Below are positions 8,946 through 17,447 of a stretch of DNA of 64,000 nucleotides, in pieces. The DNA comes from an uncultured Oscillospiraceae bacterium (lineage in GTDB: Bacteria > Bacillota > Clostridia > Oscillospirales > Acutalibacteraceae), in NCBI GenBank assembly GCA_900539855.1, contig UQDO01000001.1:1-64000 (forward strand). Reading direction: 5' to 3'. The notes under the pieces were generated by a model, which was given only the letters and a program-made list of their open reading frames with translations, had not been told where the DNA came from and searched no databases. Within the stretch, counting starts at the first letter, position 1, and each line of letters begins with the position of its first letter. Made by a program: the position numbers and the translations under genes.

Positions 8946-9794
8946 TCAGATTTCTCCTTTTAAAGCTTCGGTCACGGCCTTTGCACATTCATCGACGGTA
9001 AGTATGCCGTCTTTAAGGTCCATGCCGGCTTTTTTCAGCAGAGTGGCAAGCGCCGTCGGCTGCGGAACGTCAAGACCTGTGCTTTGCAGCGTCTCAACAT
9101 TCGAAAAAACCTCACGCGGCGTGCCGTCAAGTATTATACTGCCCTTATCCATGATGACCACGCGGTCAGCCATGGCGGCTTCGTTCATATAGTGCGTTAT
9201 GAGTATAACGGTTATACCCTTTTCGCGGCATAGCTTCAAAATGACCTCCATAACCTCTTTGCGGCCTTTAGGGTCAAGCATGGCGGTCGGTTCGTCAAAA
9301 ACTATGCACTGCGGCTCCATGGCTATTATACCGGCTATAGCTACCCTTTGCTTCTGACCGCCGGACAGCTTATGCGGTGCGCTTTTTGCGTAATCGCTCA
9401 TGCCGACAGCTTTTAAGGCGTCTGCGACCCTTTTTACCATTTCATCGTGCGGTACGCCTAAATTTTCAAGTCCGAAAGCCACATCCTCGTCAACTACCGT
9501 TGCGACCAGCTGATTATCGGGATTTTGAAATACCATGCCGACGGTGCGCTTTATCGCAATATCGTTTTTCTCATCGTCGGTCTGCATACCGTTTACGGTG
9601 ACTGTGCCCTCATTTGGAACGAGCAGTCCGTTGAGCAATCTTGCAAGGGTCGATTTTCCCGAGCCGTTGTGTCCTAAAACGGCAGTAAATCTGCTCTTTT
9701 CAAACGATACCGAAAGGTCACGCATTACTTCATTTGTGCCTTCGTCGCTTTCATAAGCAAAGGACACATTGTTTAATGTTATAAGGTTATCCAT
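8946..9794 (-). CDS. ecfA1: ECF transporter ATPase EcfA1
   Basis: 282 residues with Walker A GHNGSGKST, Q-loop VFQNPDNQLVAT, signature LSGGQKQRVAIAG, Walker B CIVFDEPTA and the switch His in LITHYMNEA. These are typical EcfA1 features and both catalytic sites of the EcfA pair look intact. It overlaps the end of the upstream methyltransferase gene by 8 bp and abuts ecfA2, so the transporter genes are probably translationally coupled to it. Confidence 0.95.
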   Translation of the reverse strand: MDNLITLNNVSFAYESDEGTNEVMRDLSVSFEKSRFTAVLGHNGSGKSTLARLLNGLLVPNEGTVTVNGMQTDDEKNDIAIKRTVGMVFQNPDNQLVATVVDEDVAFGLENLGVPHDEMVKRVADALKAVGMSDYAKSAPHKLSGGQKQRVAIAGIIAMEPQCIVFDEPTAMLDPKGRKEVMEVILKLCREKGITVILITHYMNEAAMADRVVIMDKGSIILDGTPREVFSNVETLQSTGLDVPQPTALATLLKKAGMDLKDGILTVDECAKAVTEALKGEI

Positions 9795-10656
9795 AGTTTT
9801 TTATCCAATACGTCGTGCAGCCGCACGGAAGTGTAATATCACGGTCGGTGACCGCAAGACCTATCTCATCGGTAACGGCTGTGCCGATACCTTTTAAGAC
9901 GGTCTTATTGACCATGTAATTTATTATTGTCGGCGATATGCCGCCGGAATACGAATTTAGCAGGAAAAATGCCGGATCTTCAGACAAAACGCCTGCGGCA
10001 AGGGTGAGCAGCTCAGACAGCTGCTGCTCTATTTTCCACACCTCGCCGTTTGGTCCTCTGCCGTATGACGGAGGATCCATAACTATGCCGTCATATTTAT
10101 TGCCGCGTCTTATTTCCCTTGCAAGAAATTTTAGGCAGTCGTCCACGAGCCATCTGACCGTGCGATCCGCAACCGAGCTCGCGGCAGCGTTTTCTTTAGC
10201 CCAACCTACCATACCTTTTGAAGCGTCTACATGTGTTACAGCCGCGCCGGCTTTGAGACAGGCAACTGTGGCGCCGCCGGTGTAGGCAAATAAATTCAGC
10301 ACCTTTAAGGGACGGTCAGCCGATTTTATGACCTGCGACATAAGATCCCAGTTAACCGCCTGTTCAGGGAACAGACCGGTGTGCTTGAAATCCATAGGCT
10401 TTAAGCGGAATGTAAGGTCACGAAAATTTACCGTCCAGACCTTCGGCACGTTTTTGATCATTTCCCACGAGCCGCCACCGCTTTGCGAGCGGTGATATAC
10501 GGCGTGCGGAGAATTCCACAGCGGATTTTTCCGCTTTTCGTGCCACATAACCTGTGGGTCGGGTCTTATAAGTATAATATCTTTCCAGCGTTCAAGTCTT
10601 TCGCCGTCGGTTGCGTCTATAAGCTCGAAATCATCAAAGTCCTTAACCGCTCTCAT
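9787..10656 (-). CDS. Class I SAM-dependent methyltransferase (RlmI/RlmK-like)
   Basis: 289 residues. The SAM-binding core reads VLNLFAYTGGATVACLKAGA, followed by the acidic strand VTHVDAS. The catalytic-loop motif is DPPSYGRGP, in the family that includes the 23S rRNA m5C methyltransferases. The N-terminal PUA domain seen in RlmI is absent, so the substrate is uncertain. It overlaps glmM by 4 bp upstream and ecfA1 by 8 bp downstream. Confidence 0.85.
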   Translation of the reverse strand: MRAVKDFDDFELIDATDGERLERWKDIILIRPDPQVMWHEKRKNPLWNSPHAVYHRSQSGGGSWEMIKNVPKVWTVNFRDLTFRLKPMDFKHTGLFPEQAVNWDLMSQVIKSADRPLKVLNLFAYTGGATVACLKAGAAVTHVDASKGMVGWAKENAAASSVADRTVRWLVDDCLKFLAREIRRGNKYDGIVMDPPSYGRGPNGEVWKIEQQLSELLTLAAGVLSEDPAFFLLNSYSGGISPTIINYMVNKTVLKGIGTAVTDEIGLAVTDRDITLPCGCTTYWIKNYG

Positions 10657-12011
10657 TTTGCCGCCTTTTCCTTTATTATGTCGGCAACTCTGTTTGCGAT
10701 TTTATCTATCTCAACGATATTTTCGCCCTCTATCATAACGCGGATAAGCGGTTCGGTACCTGATGCACGGACTAAAATACGCCCGTTGTCGCCGAGCTGA
10801 TTTTCCGCCGCCTTTATGGCATTTTTTATATCGTCATCGGTCTTTACAAGCTCTTTTTTATCGTTCGTAACCGTGACATTGACAAGCACCTGCGGATACG
10901 ACGTCATGACCGATGCAAGGGTTGACGCCTTTTTGCCGGTGCGCGCCATAGCGGCGGCGAACTGCAGACCGGAAAGCTGACCGTCACCGGTAGTTGCATA
11001 TTTTTTAAATATAATATGACCGGACTGCTCTCCGCCTATGCTGTAATCGTTTTTCAGCATGTTTTCAAGCACATAGCGGTCGCCGACGCCTGTTTCGGCT
11101 ATATCAATATCATTTTCTCTGGCAAATTTCTTGAAGCCTATGTTGGTCATAACCGTTACAACGGCTGTGTTGCCGTTAAGCTGACCCAAACGCTTAAGCT
11201 CCTTGGCGAAAATTGCTATCAGCTTATCGCCGTCTATAAGCTTTCCTTTTTCGTCAACGGCAAGGCAGCGGTCGCTGTCGCCGTCAAATGCAAGACCAAG
11301 ATCAACATCGTGTGCGTTGACATAGTCAATAAGATCATCCATATGAGTCGAGCCGCAATGCTCGTTTATGTTTACGCCGTCCGGACGGTTGTGCAGCATG
11401 TGGCACTGTGCGCCCATTGATGTGAAAATGCGCTCGGCGGTCTGTGAAGCGCTGCCGTTCGCGCAGTCAATGACTATCTTCATGCCGTCGAGTCTTGTAC
11501 CGTCCTCAACGGTGGAGACCACATGCTCGATATATTTGTCACGGTAGTCATGCCTTGAATAGATGCTGCCTATATCGCCGCCGGTGGGAAGGTCGATAAT
11601 GACCGCATTGTCGAGAACTATCGCTTCTATCTCCTCCTCTATAGCATCGGGCAGCTTATATCCGAAACGGTCAAATATCTTTATTCCGTTGTATTCGCAC
11701 GGATTGTGAGAAGCCGATATCATAACGCCTGCATCAGCTCCGACCTCCGGTATCAGGTACGCAACTGCCGGAGTCGGGATAAATCCAACCAGTATAACAT
11801 CAGCACCAAACGAGCACATACCGGCTGCCAGAGCCATTTCAAGCATGGACGACGACACTCTTGTGTCCTTTCCGATAACTACCTTAGGACGCACGGTGGA
11901 ATGTTTTGTCAAAACATAAGCTGCCGCCCTGCCGATGCTCATTGCAAGCTCGCATGTAAGCTCCGAATTAGCAATACCTCTTGCTCCGTCTGTTCCAAAT
12001 AATCTTCCCAT
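10653..12011 (-). CDS. glmM: Phosphoglucosamine mutase GlmM
   Basis: 452 residues, the usual length. Present are the phosphoserine active-site loop ISASHNPCEYNGIK (Ser near residue 102), the metal loop FDGDSDRC, the sugar-binding GGEQSGH and the C-terminal phosphate-binding RASGTEPLIRVM. It converts glucosamine-6-phosphate to glucosamine-1-phosphate for UDP-GlcNAc and wall synthesis. It begins 40 bp after ruvB. No glmS or glmS ribozyme lies near it. Confidence 0.97.
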   Translation of the reverse strand: MGRLFGTDGARGIANSELTCELAMSIGRAAAYVLTKHSTVRPKVVIGKDTRVSSSMLEMALAAGMCSFGADVILVGFIPTPAVAYLIPEVGADAGVMISASHNPCEYNGIKIFDRFGYKLPDAIEEEIEAIVLDNAVIIDLPTGGDIGSIYSRHDYRDKYIEHVVSTVEDGTRLDGMKIVIDCANGSASQTAERIFTSMGAQCHMLHNRPDGVNINEHCGSTHMDDLIDYVNAHDVDLGLAFDGDSDRCLAVDEKGKLIDGDKLIAIFAKELKRLGQLNGNTAVVTVMTNIGFKKFARENDIDIAETGVGDRYVLENMLKNDYSIGGEQSGHIIFKKYATTGDGQLSGLQFAAAMARTGKKASTLASVMTSYPQVLVNVTVTNDKKELVKTDDDIKNAIKAAENQLGDNGRILVRASGTEPLIRVMIEGENIVEIDKIANRVADIIKEKAAK

Positions 12012-12051
12012 AAAACTTCTCCGTTCTGTTGTTGATCGATTAAATAATATC

Positions 12052-13092
12052 TTATATATCCATATTCATCTGTGTGCCAGTCTGCGGACGCGCGATACCT
12101 AAATGATCATAGCATGCCGCAGTTACGCATCTGCCGCGGTTGGTGCGTGACAGGAAGCCTATCTGCATAAGATACGGTTCATATACGTCCTCTATTGTCA
12201 TGCTGTCCTCACCGACCGCAGCAGCGAGTGTGTCAAGTCCAACGGGACCGCCTGAATATGTTTTGATTATCGTTGTCAGCATACGCCTATCGAAATCGTC
12301 AAGTCCCAGCTCGTCGATCTCAAAGCGCGAAAGTGCAAGACGGGCAATATCCTCGGTTATGACACCGCTATATTCGACCTGCGCTATATCACGCACACGC
12401 TTTAAAAGCCTGTTGGCAATACGCGGAGTTCCTCTTGAACGTGAGGCAATTTCAAGGGCGCCTTCATCCTCAATGCCGATATTAAGGATACCTGCCGATC
12501 GCTTGACGATATCGGCAAGCTGTTCGGGGGTATAAAGCTCAAGTCTCAACATAACTCCGAAACGGTCACGCAGCGGAGCGGTAAGCTGACCGGAGCGTGT
12601 CGTAGCGCCTACAAGTGTAAAATGCGGCAGATCAAGGCGGATAGACCGCGCAGCCGGACCTTTGCCGATGATGATATCAAGTGCAAAATCCTCCATAGCC
12701 GGATAAAGCACCTCTTCAACACTGCGCGAAAGTCGGTGTATTTCGTCGATGAAAAGCACGTCGCCCTCATTGAGATTTGTGAGCAGCGCCGCAAGGTCGC
12801 CCTGCTTTTCGATGGCAGGACCGGATGTTATTCTTAAATTAACTCCCATCTCGTTGGCTATTATACCTGCAAGGGTGGTTTTGCCAAGTCCCGGAGGACC
12901 GTACAGCAGGCAATGGTCGAGCGACTCACCTCTTAGTTTTGCAGCCTTTATGTAAATATCGAGATTATCCTTGACCTTGTCCTGTCCTATATATTCGGCA
13001 AGTGAGCGCGGACGCAGCGTTGTCTCAACATCAACATCACCCGGAGAATATTCCGGCGTTACGATTCTGTTTTCAAAATCAAACTCTGACAT
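12052..13092 (-). CDS. ruvB: Holliday junction branch-migration ATPase RuvB
   Basis: 346 residues with Walker A GPPGLGKTT, Walker B LFIDEIHRLS, the sensor 1 segment GATTRSG, arginine finger region APLRDRFG and the C-terminal winged helix GPVGLDTLAAA. RuvB hexamers drive branch migration with RuvA. It starts 12 bp downstream of ruvA. Confidence 0.98.
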   Translation of the reverse strand: MSEFDFENRIVTPEYSPGDVDVETTLRPRSLAEYIGQDKVKDNLDIYIKAAKLRGESLDHCLLYGPPGLGKTTLAGIIANEMGVNLRITSGPAIEKQGDLAALLTNLNEGDVLFIDEIHRLSRSVEEVLYPAMEDFALDIIIGKGPAARSIRLDLPHFTLVGATTRSGQLTAPLRDRFGVMLRLELYTPEQLADIVKRSAGILNIGIEDEGALEIASRSRGTPRIANRLLKRVRDIAQVEYSGVITEDIARLALSRFEIDELGLDDFDRRMLTTIIKTYSGGPVGLDTLAAAVGEDSMTIEDVYEPYLMQIGFLSRTNRGRCVTAACYDHLGIARPQTGTQMNMDI

Positions 13093-13104
13093 TGGTTGCC
13101 TCCG

Positions 13105-13710
13105 TTACAGTTGAGTTGCAAGCAGACGCAGCGCCTGCTTTATGATATCTTCCGTGTGTTCAAGATTTTTGCATTTTCCTACGGCGGCGGCGGCTTCACC
13201 CTGCGTGTAGCCGAACTGTACAAGTGCGGCTATCGCGTCCTTTGCGGCGGAGCCGTCGGTGCTCATACCGTCCTCAGAACTGTTGTCACGGCTGACAGCC
13301 GCACTGCCGGCACTTACTTTATCTTTCAGTTCAAGAACTATCCTCTGAGCGGATTTAAGTCCAACTCCTGACGCCTTTGACAGCGCTTTTGAGTCACCGT
13401 TTGCGATGTAAAGGCAGATATCGTCTACCTTGAAGGTCGAAAGCACCGAGATCGCAAGCTTCGGTCCCACGTTGCTGACCGATATAAGCAGTTTGAACAT
13501 ATCGAGTTCGGCGGTATCTGCAAAGCCGTACAGGTCAATGCCGTCCTGTTTTACATTCATGTATGTATATACAAAAGCGTTGCTGCCTACCTGTGGCAGT
13601 GCGGCAAGGGTGCTCACCGGTGCAGTGAAGCGATATCCGACGCCGGAACATTCAATGGCTGCCGAAGAAGCGTCGGTCATCAACAGCTTACCTGAAAGTG
13701 AATATATCAT
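13105..13710 (-). CDS. ruvA: Holliday junction DNA-binding protein RuvA
   Basis: 201 residues. It shows the N-terminal OB fold (MIYSLSGKLL), the tandem helix-hairpin-helix region (LISVSNVGPKLAISVLS and LSKASGVGLKSAQRIVLELKDK, stated in two pieces), a variable linker and a C-terminal domain III ending at IIKQALRLL that contacts RuvB. It begins 2 bp after the ruvC stop, so ruvC-A-B are a tight block. Confidence 0.97.
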   Translation of the reverse strand: MIYSLSGKLLMTDASSAAIECSGVGYRFTAPVSTLAALPQVGSNAFVYTYMNVKQDGIDLYGFADTAELDMFKLLISVSNVGPKLAISVLSTFKVDDICLYIANGDSKALSKASGVGLKSAQRIVLELKDKVSAGSAAVSRDNSSEDGMSTDGSAAKDAIAALVQFGYTQGEAAAAVGKCKNLEHTEDIIKQALRLLATQL

Positions 13711-13712
13711 GC

Positions 13713-14219
13713 TTAAAATCTACCTCCGAGAGTAAGTCTGCCGGTCATTGAACCGGACCAGTGTGCGTGGCATACAGCCAAAGCCAATGCGTCGGCTGTA
13801 TCGTCGGGCTTCGGTACCTTTTCAAGTCCCAAAATGACCCTTGTCATTTCCATTATCTGCTTTTTTTCAGCCCTGCCGTAGCCTGTGACCGACTGCTTGA
13901 CCTGCAGCGGTGTGTATTCGAAAGCTGCAACCGAGTTTTTTTGGGCGGAAAGCATTATAACTCCCCTTGCCTGTGCGACATCTATAGCGGTTGTTGTGTT
14001 CGTGTTGAAATACAGCTTTTCTATCGACATAGCGTCTATTTTGAATTGGCTGAAAATTTCATTCATTCCGTCAAAAATAAGCGAAAGTCTGTCCCCGAAC
14101 GGCATCTCGGCAGGCGTTGTGACAGCACCGTATTTAAGTGTTGTAAAATGATTTCCCTCATATTTTATCACGCCAAAGCCTACGATGGCATATCCGGGAT
14201 CGATGCCGAGTATTATCAA
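13713..14219 (-). CDS. ruvC: Holliday junction resolvase RuvC
   Basis: 168 residues from a TTG start at 14219. This start is chosen because GGAGG lies 10 nt upstream and the protein then begins LIILGIDPGYAIVGFG, exactly the RuvC N-terminus; the longer GTG frame to 14270 would start inside the -10 box. Catalytic acids are visible in GIDPG, in SIEKLYFNTN and in the C-terminal DDTADALALAVCHAH. It is the first gene of the long leftward operon, 40 nt from the promoter at 14259-14287. Confidence 0.96.
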   Translation of the reverse strand: MIILGIDPGYAIVGFGVIKYEGNHFTTLKYGAVTTPAEMPFGDRLSLIFDGMNEIFSQFKIDAMSIEKLYFNTNTTTAIDVAQARGVIMLSAQKNSVAAFEYTPLQVKQSVTGYGRAEKKQIMEMTRVILGLEKVPKPDDTADALALAVCHAHWSGSMTGRLTLGGRF

Positions 14220-14258
14220 TATGATTTCGCCTCCGGAATATAATATTTTATCCAATGA

Positions 14259-14287
14259 ATTATACCACACCTGTCGCCTAAAGGCAA
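14259..14287 (-). promoter_or_regulatory. Sigma-A promoter of the ruvC operon
   Basis: Read on the minus strand: -35 TTGCCT (14282-14287), 17-bp spacer, -10 TATAAT (14259-14264) preceded by TG at the extended position. It lies 40 bp upstream of the ruvC TTG start. Confidence 0.8.
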
Positions 14288-14447
14288 TAGTTTTATTGCG
14301 GCTAAGACGCGCATAAATGTAGAATTACAATTCATTTGCTTTCGGGCGTATTTCGGTGATATTTACAGAAAAAGCTGAATTTTTGGTCGAAATACCTCTG
14401 AAAATGAATAAATTTAAAGTTTTAGACTTATATTTTGCGAAAAACTA

Positions 14448-14476
14448 TTGACATTACTGCTAAAAATCAATAATAT
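14448..14476 (+). promoter_or_regulatory. Sigma-A promoter of potABCD
   Basis: Perfect -35 TTGACA (14448-14453), 17-bp spacer and -10 TAATAT (14471-14476). Transcription from here would give a leader of about 180 nt before potA. Bases 14288-14447 are AT-rich with no gene seen. Confidence 0.75.
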
Positions 14477-14530
14477 AACATCAATGCGTTTTTGCATCTG
14501 TGCCATCATAGCGGCATTCAAGTTTTAAGC

Positions 14531-14662
14531 CGTAGTTCCGTTTTGTAAGGACAAAACCGAGAACTATGAAAAACCCTTTGCGGAGGGCTTTTAACAGAGA
14601 TACCGCGAGTTCGCGCAGAGCCATTTTGGTTTTGTCGGATTTTATCCGCAAAGGGGGATGCT
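14531..14662 (+). promoter_or_regulatory. Structured 5' leader of potA, candidate riboregulator
   Basis: Four paired segments are visible. A local hairpin (TAGTTC 14533-14538 with GAACTA 14561-14566, inner TTTTGT/ACAAAA around an AAGG loop) contains GACAAAACC (14550-14558). That segment can instead pair with GGTTTTGTC (14628-14636). Separately CCCTTTGCGGA (14574-14584) is an 11-nt perfect complement of TCCGCAAAGGG (14645-14655), whose 3' end is the potA Shine-Dalgarno. A CGCG-AGTT-CGCG hairpin (14604-14615) lies inside. Order A-B-A'-B' means a pseudoknot or mutually exclusive states. Short segments (GTTCCG, CCGAGA, CGGAGGG) loosely recall the ykkC riboswitch superfamily, but the match is weak and unproven. 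Confidence 0.6.
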
Positions 14663-14665
14663 TAA

Positions 14666-15799
14666 ATGATTAAAAAATCTATTGTTGATCTGAAAGACAT
14701 CCGCATGTCGTTTGACGGAGAAGTCGTCCTTGACGGGATAAACCTGTCTATTAAGGATGGCGAGTTCGTTACGCTGCTCGGTCCCTCCGGCTGTGGCAAG
14801 ACCACAACACTGAGGATCATTGCAGGTTTCGCGTCACCCGACAGCGGAGATGTTTTTTTTGAGGGCAAAAGGATCAATTCCCTGCCTGCTTACAAAAGAA
14901 ATATCAACACTATCTTTCAGAGGTATGCTCTGTTTCCGCATCTGAATGTTTATGACAATGTTGCATTCGGACTGAAGGTCAAAAAGGTACCCAAAGCGGA
15001 AATTGCAAAAAAAATCGATGAGACGCTGGCGCTGGTCAATCTGAAGGGTCTTGAAAAACGCAGGATCGAGACACTTTCGGGCGGACAGCAGCAGCGTGTT
15101 GCCATTGCGCGTGCTATCATAAACCGCCCGCGTGTCCTGCTTCTTGACGAACCGCTGTCAGCGCTCGATCTGAAGCTGAGAAAGGACATGCAGGTCGAGC
15201 TTAAAAATCTGCAGAAAAGCACGGGGATCACGTTCATATTCGTAACCCACGATCAGGAGGAGGCTCTCTCCATGTCTGATACCGTTATCGTTATGGATAA
15301 GGGCAAGATCCAGCAGATAGGCACGCCGGCGGATATTTATAATGAGCCTGAAAATGCTTTTGTTGCGGATTTTATCGGTGAAAGCAACATACTTGACGGC
15401 GTTATGAAAAAGGATTTCCTGGTTGAGTTTGACAACAAGGAATTTGCATGTCTTGACTCGGGATTTGCCGACGGCGAGGATGTTGACGTTGTTATACGCC
15501 CCGAGGACGTTGACATCGTGCCGCCCATGAAGGGTATGCTTGAGGGTAATGTCACCTCGGTCACATTCCTCGGAGTTCATTATGAAATAATCGTTGATAT
15601 AAACGATTTCAAATGGATGATACAGACAACCGACAAGCATGAGGTCGGTGAAACGGTCGGACTTTATATTGAACCCGACGCTATACACATCATGAAAAAG
15701 TCCGAGTATTCGGGTAAGTTCGGTGATTACAGCTCTTACAGCGAAGAGCTTGACGAAATGAATGAGGAGAGCGCCCTCGCGGAGGCGGAAGCGGAATGA
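14666..15799 (+). CDS. potA: Spermidine/putrescine ABC transporter ATPase PotA
   Basis: 377 residues: an ABC domain with Walker A GPSGCGKTT, Q-loop FQRYALFPHL, signature LSGGQQQRVAIARA, Walker B VLLLDEPLSALD and switch His VTHDQEEA, followed by a TOBE-type regulatory domain (about 280-355) typical of PotA. An acidic tail, rich in Glu, follows. It energises polyamine import. The Shine-Dalgarno AAGGGGG lies 7-8 nt upstream and is part of the leader stem. The stop overlaps potB by 4 bp. Confidence 0.95.
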   Translation: MIKKSIVDLKDIRMSFDGEVVLDGINLSIKDGEFVTLLGPSGCGKTTTLRIIAGFASPDSGDVFFEGKRINSLPAYKRNINTIFQRYALFPHLNVYDNVAFGLKVKKVPKAEIAKKIDETLALVNLKGLEKRRIETLSGGQQQRVAIARAIINRPRVLLLDEPLSALDLKLRKDMQVELKNLQKSTGITFIFVTHDQEEALSMSDTVIVMDKGKIQQIGTPADIYNEPENAFVADFIGESNILDGVMKKDFLVEFDNKEFACLDSGFADGEDVDVVIRPEDVDIVPPMKGMLEGNVTSVTFLGVHYEIIVDINDFKWMIQTTDKHEVGETVGLYIEPDAIHIMKKSEYSGKFGDYSSYSEELDEMNEESALAEAEAE

Positions 15800-16638
15800 A
15801 AAGAAACAGACAAAACATTCTGCTTAACTCCCCTTACATCGCCTGGTCGGTCATTTTTATAATCGTACCGCTGATCTTTGTCGTTTATTATGCATTTACC
15901 GATCAGAGCGGCGCCTTTACATTTCAGAATGTAAAGGATTTCTTTACAAGCGGCATATATATGTCGGTATTCGGTCGCTCCGTCGCGTATGCGTTCTGGG
16001 CGACGCTTATCTGCCTTATTATAGGTTATCCGTTTGCCTACTGTATGACCAAGATCAATATTTCGGCGCAGAGAATGTGCATGCTCCTTATAATGCTGCC
16101 GATGCTCATGAACCTTATTGTCCGCACATATTCGTGGCGTCAGATACTTGAAAACAACGGTATTATAAACAAGCTGCTGACCTCTTTGGGACTTGGCAGT
16201 GTCCAGTTTTTAGGCAACGCCGGCATAATCATTTTCGGAATGGTGTATAACTATCTGCCGTTTATGATACTGCCCATTTATTCGGTCATTTCAAAGGTGG
16301 ACAGATCGCTTACCGAGGCGTCTGCCGATCTTGGCTGCAATGCCGTCGGCACCATGAAGCGTGTTATTTTTCCGCTCAGTATACCCGGTGTTTTATCGGG
16401 TATAACAATGGTGTTTGTACCTTGTATCAGTACATTTTACATTTCGTATGAATTCAGCAACGGAATGATAAAAATGATAGGCGATGTCATTGAGGATAAA
16501 TTCTATAAATCGAGCGAGGTAAACTACAACATGGGCGCTACCATATCGCTCGTGCTCATGGTGCTTATACTTATAAGCCTTGCCATAGTCAACCGCTTTT
16601 CGGATGACGGCGTTGAGAGCGGAGGTGTTGTGGTATGA
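15796..16638 (+). CDS. potB: Spermidine/putrescine ABC transporter permease PotB
   Basis: 280 residues with six predicted transmembrane segments. The MetI-type EAA loop contacting the ATPase reads LTEASADLGCNAVGTMKRVIFP (given here as LTEASADLGC then NAVGTMKRVIFP). The N-terminal LLNSPYIAWSVIFIIVPL is typical of PotB. ATGA overlaps join it to potA upstream and potC downstream. Confidence 0.94.
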   Translation: MKRNRQNILLNSPYIAWSVIFIIVPLIFVVYYAFTDQSGAFTFQNVKDFFTSGIYMSVFGRSVAYAFWATLICLIIGYPFAYCMTKINISAQRMCMLLIMLPMLMNLIVRTYSWRQILENNGIINKLLTSLGLGSVQFLGNAGIIIFGMVYNYLPFMILPIYSVISKVDRSLTEASADLGCNAVGTMKRVIFPLSIPGVLSGITMVFVPCISTFYISYEFSNGMIKMIGDVIEDKFYKSSEVNYNMGATISLVLMVLILISLAIVNRFSDDGVESGGVVV

Positions 16639-17447
16639 AGGCGCTCAGGACCGGTTTTATGTCGCTTGTAATGCTGCTGCTTTACGCGCCTATCTTTGTT
16701 ATGATAGTTTTCTCATTCAATTCAGCCAAAAGCACGTCTATCTTCAAGGGTTTTTCCGTCCGTTGGTACAAGGAGCTGTTTTTATATAACAGCAGCCTTA
16801 TCGACGCGTTGAAAAACACGCTTCTGCTCGCAGTTATCTCGGCGGTCATTGCTACCGTGCTCGGAACGGTAGCCGCGGTCGGTATCGCGAAAATGAGAAA
16901 AAAGTGGCTTAAAAGTGCCGTAATGACCGCTACAAACATCCCGATGATGAATCCCGACGTCGTGACCGGTATTTCCATGATGCTGATGTTTGTGTCGGTC
17001 GGAAAGCTGCTTAGTCTTACAAGCTCGGTAAACTTTTTTACCATACTTATAGCGCATATAACGTTCAGTCTGCCTTATGTCATACTGAACGTTATGCCGA
17101 AATTAAAGACCGCAGACGAACACCTTATTGAGGCTGCCGAGGATTTGGGATGTTCCCCTGTTGCGGCGTTTTTCAAAGTCGTTCTGCCATCCATAATGCC
17201 GGGTATAGTGATCGGATTTATTATGGCTTTTACAATGTCGCTTGATGATTTTGTCATAAGCTACTTTACGAATGGCACATTCCAGACGCTGCCGCTGGTG
17301 ATATACTCAATGGCAAAGAAGCCCTTAAAGCCCGATGTTTACGCCCTTGAAAGCATAATGTTTATAGCAATACTTCTGCTTATGATAGTGCTCAATATAG
17401 TACAGAACAGATCGGATAAATCAGAAAGGAGCATCAGATCAAAATGA
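16635..17447 (+). CDS. potC: Spermidine/putrescine ABC transporter permease PotC
   Basis: 270 residues and six predicted transmembrane segments, with the EAA loop LIEAAEDLGCSPVAAFFKVV and the conserved SLDDFVISYF near the C-terminus that marks PotC-type permeases. It pairs with PotB to form the membrane channel. Its start overlaps the potB stop by 4 bp and its stop overlaps the potD start by 4 bp. Confidence 0.94.
   Translation: MKALRTGFMSLVMLLLYAPIFVMIVFSFNSAKSTSIFKGFSVRWYKELFLYNSSLIDALKNTLLLAVISAVIATVLGTVAAVGIAKMRKKWLKSAVMTATNIPMMNPDVVTGISMMLMFVSVGKLLSLTSSVNFFTILIAHITFSLPYVILNVMPKLKTADEHLIEAAEDLGCSPVAAFFKVVLPSIMPGIVIGFIMAFTMSLDDFVISYFTNGTFQTLPLVIYSMAKKPLKPDVYALESIMFIAILLLMIVLNIVQNRSDKSERSIRSK

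Noticed and set aside
12012..12051. glmS-type ribozyme or riboswitch near glmM
   Set aside because: The gap to ruvB is only 40 bp, with no structured sequence; glmM is simply an operon member.
14658..14669. Mini-ORF ATG CTT AAA TGA whose stop overlaps the potA start
   Set aside because: Its ATG touches the Shine-Dalgarno with no spacing, so it would not be translated; probably chance.
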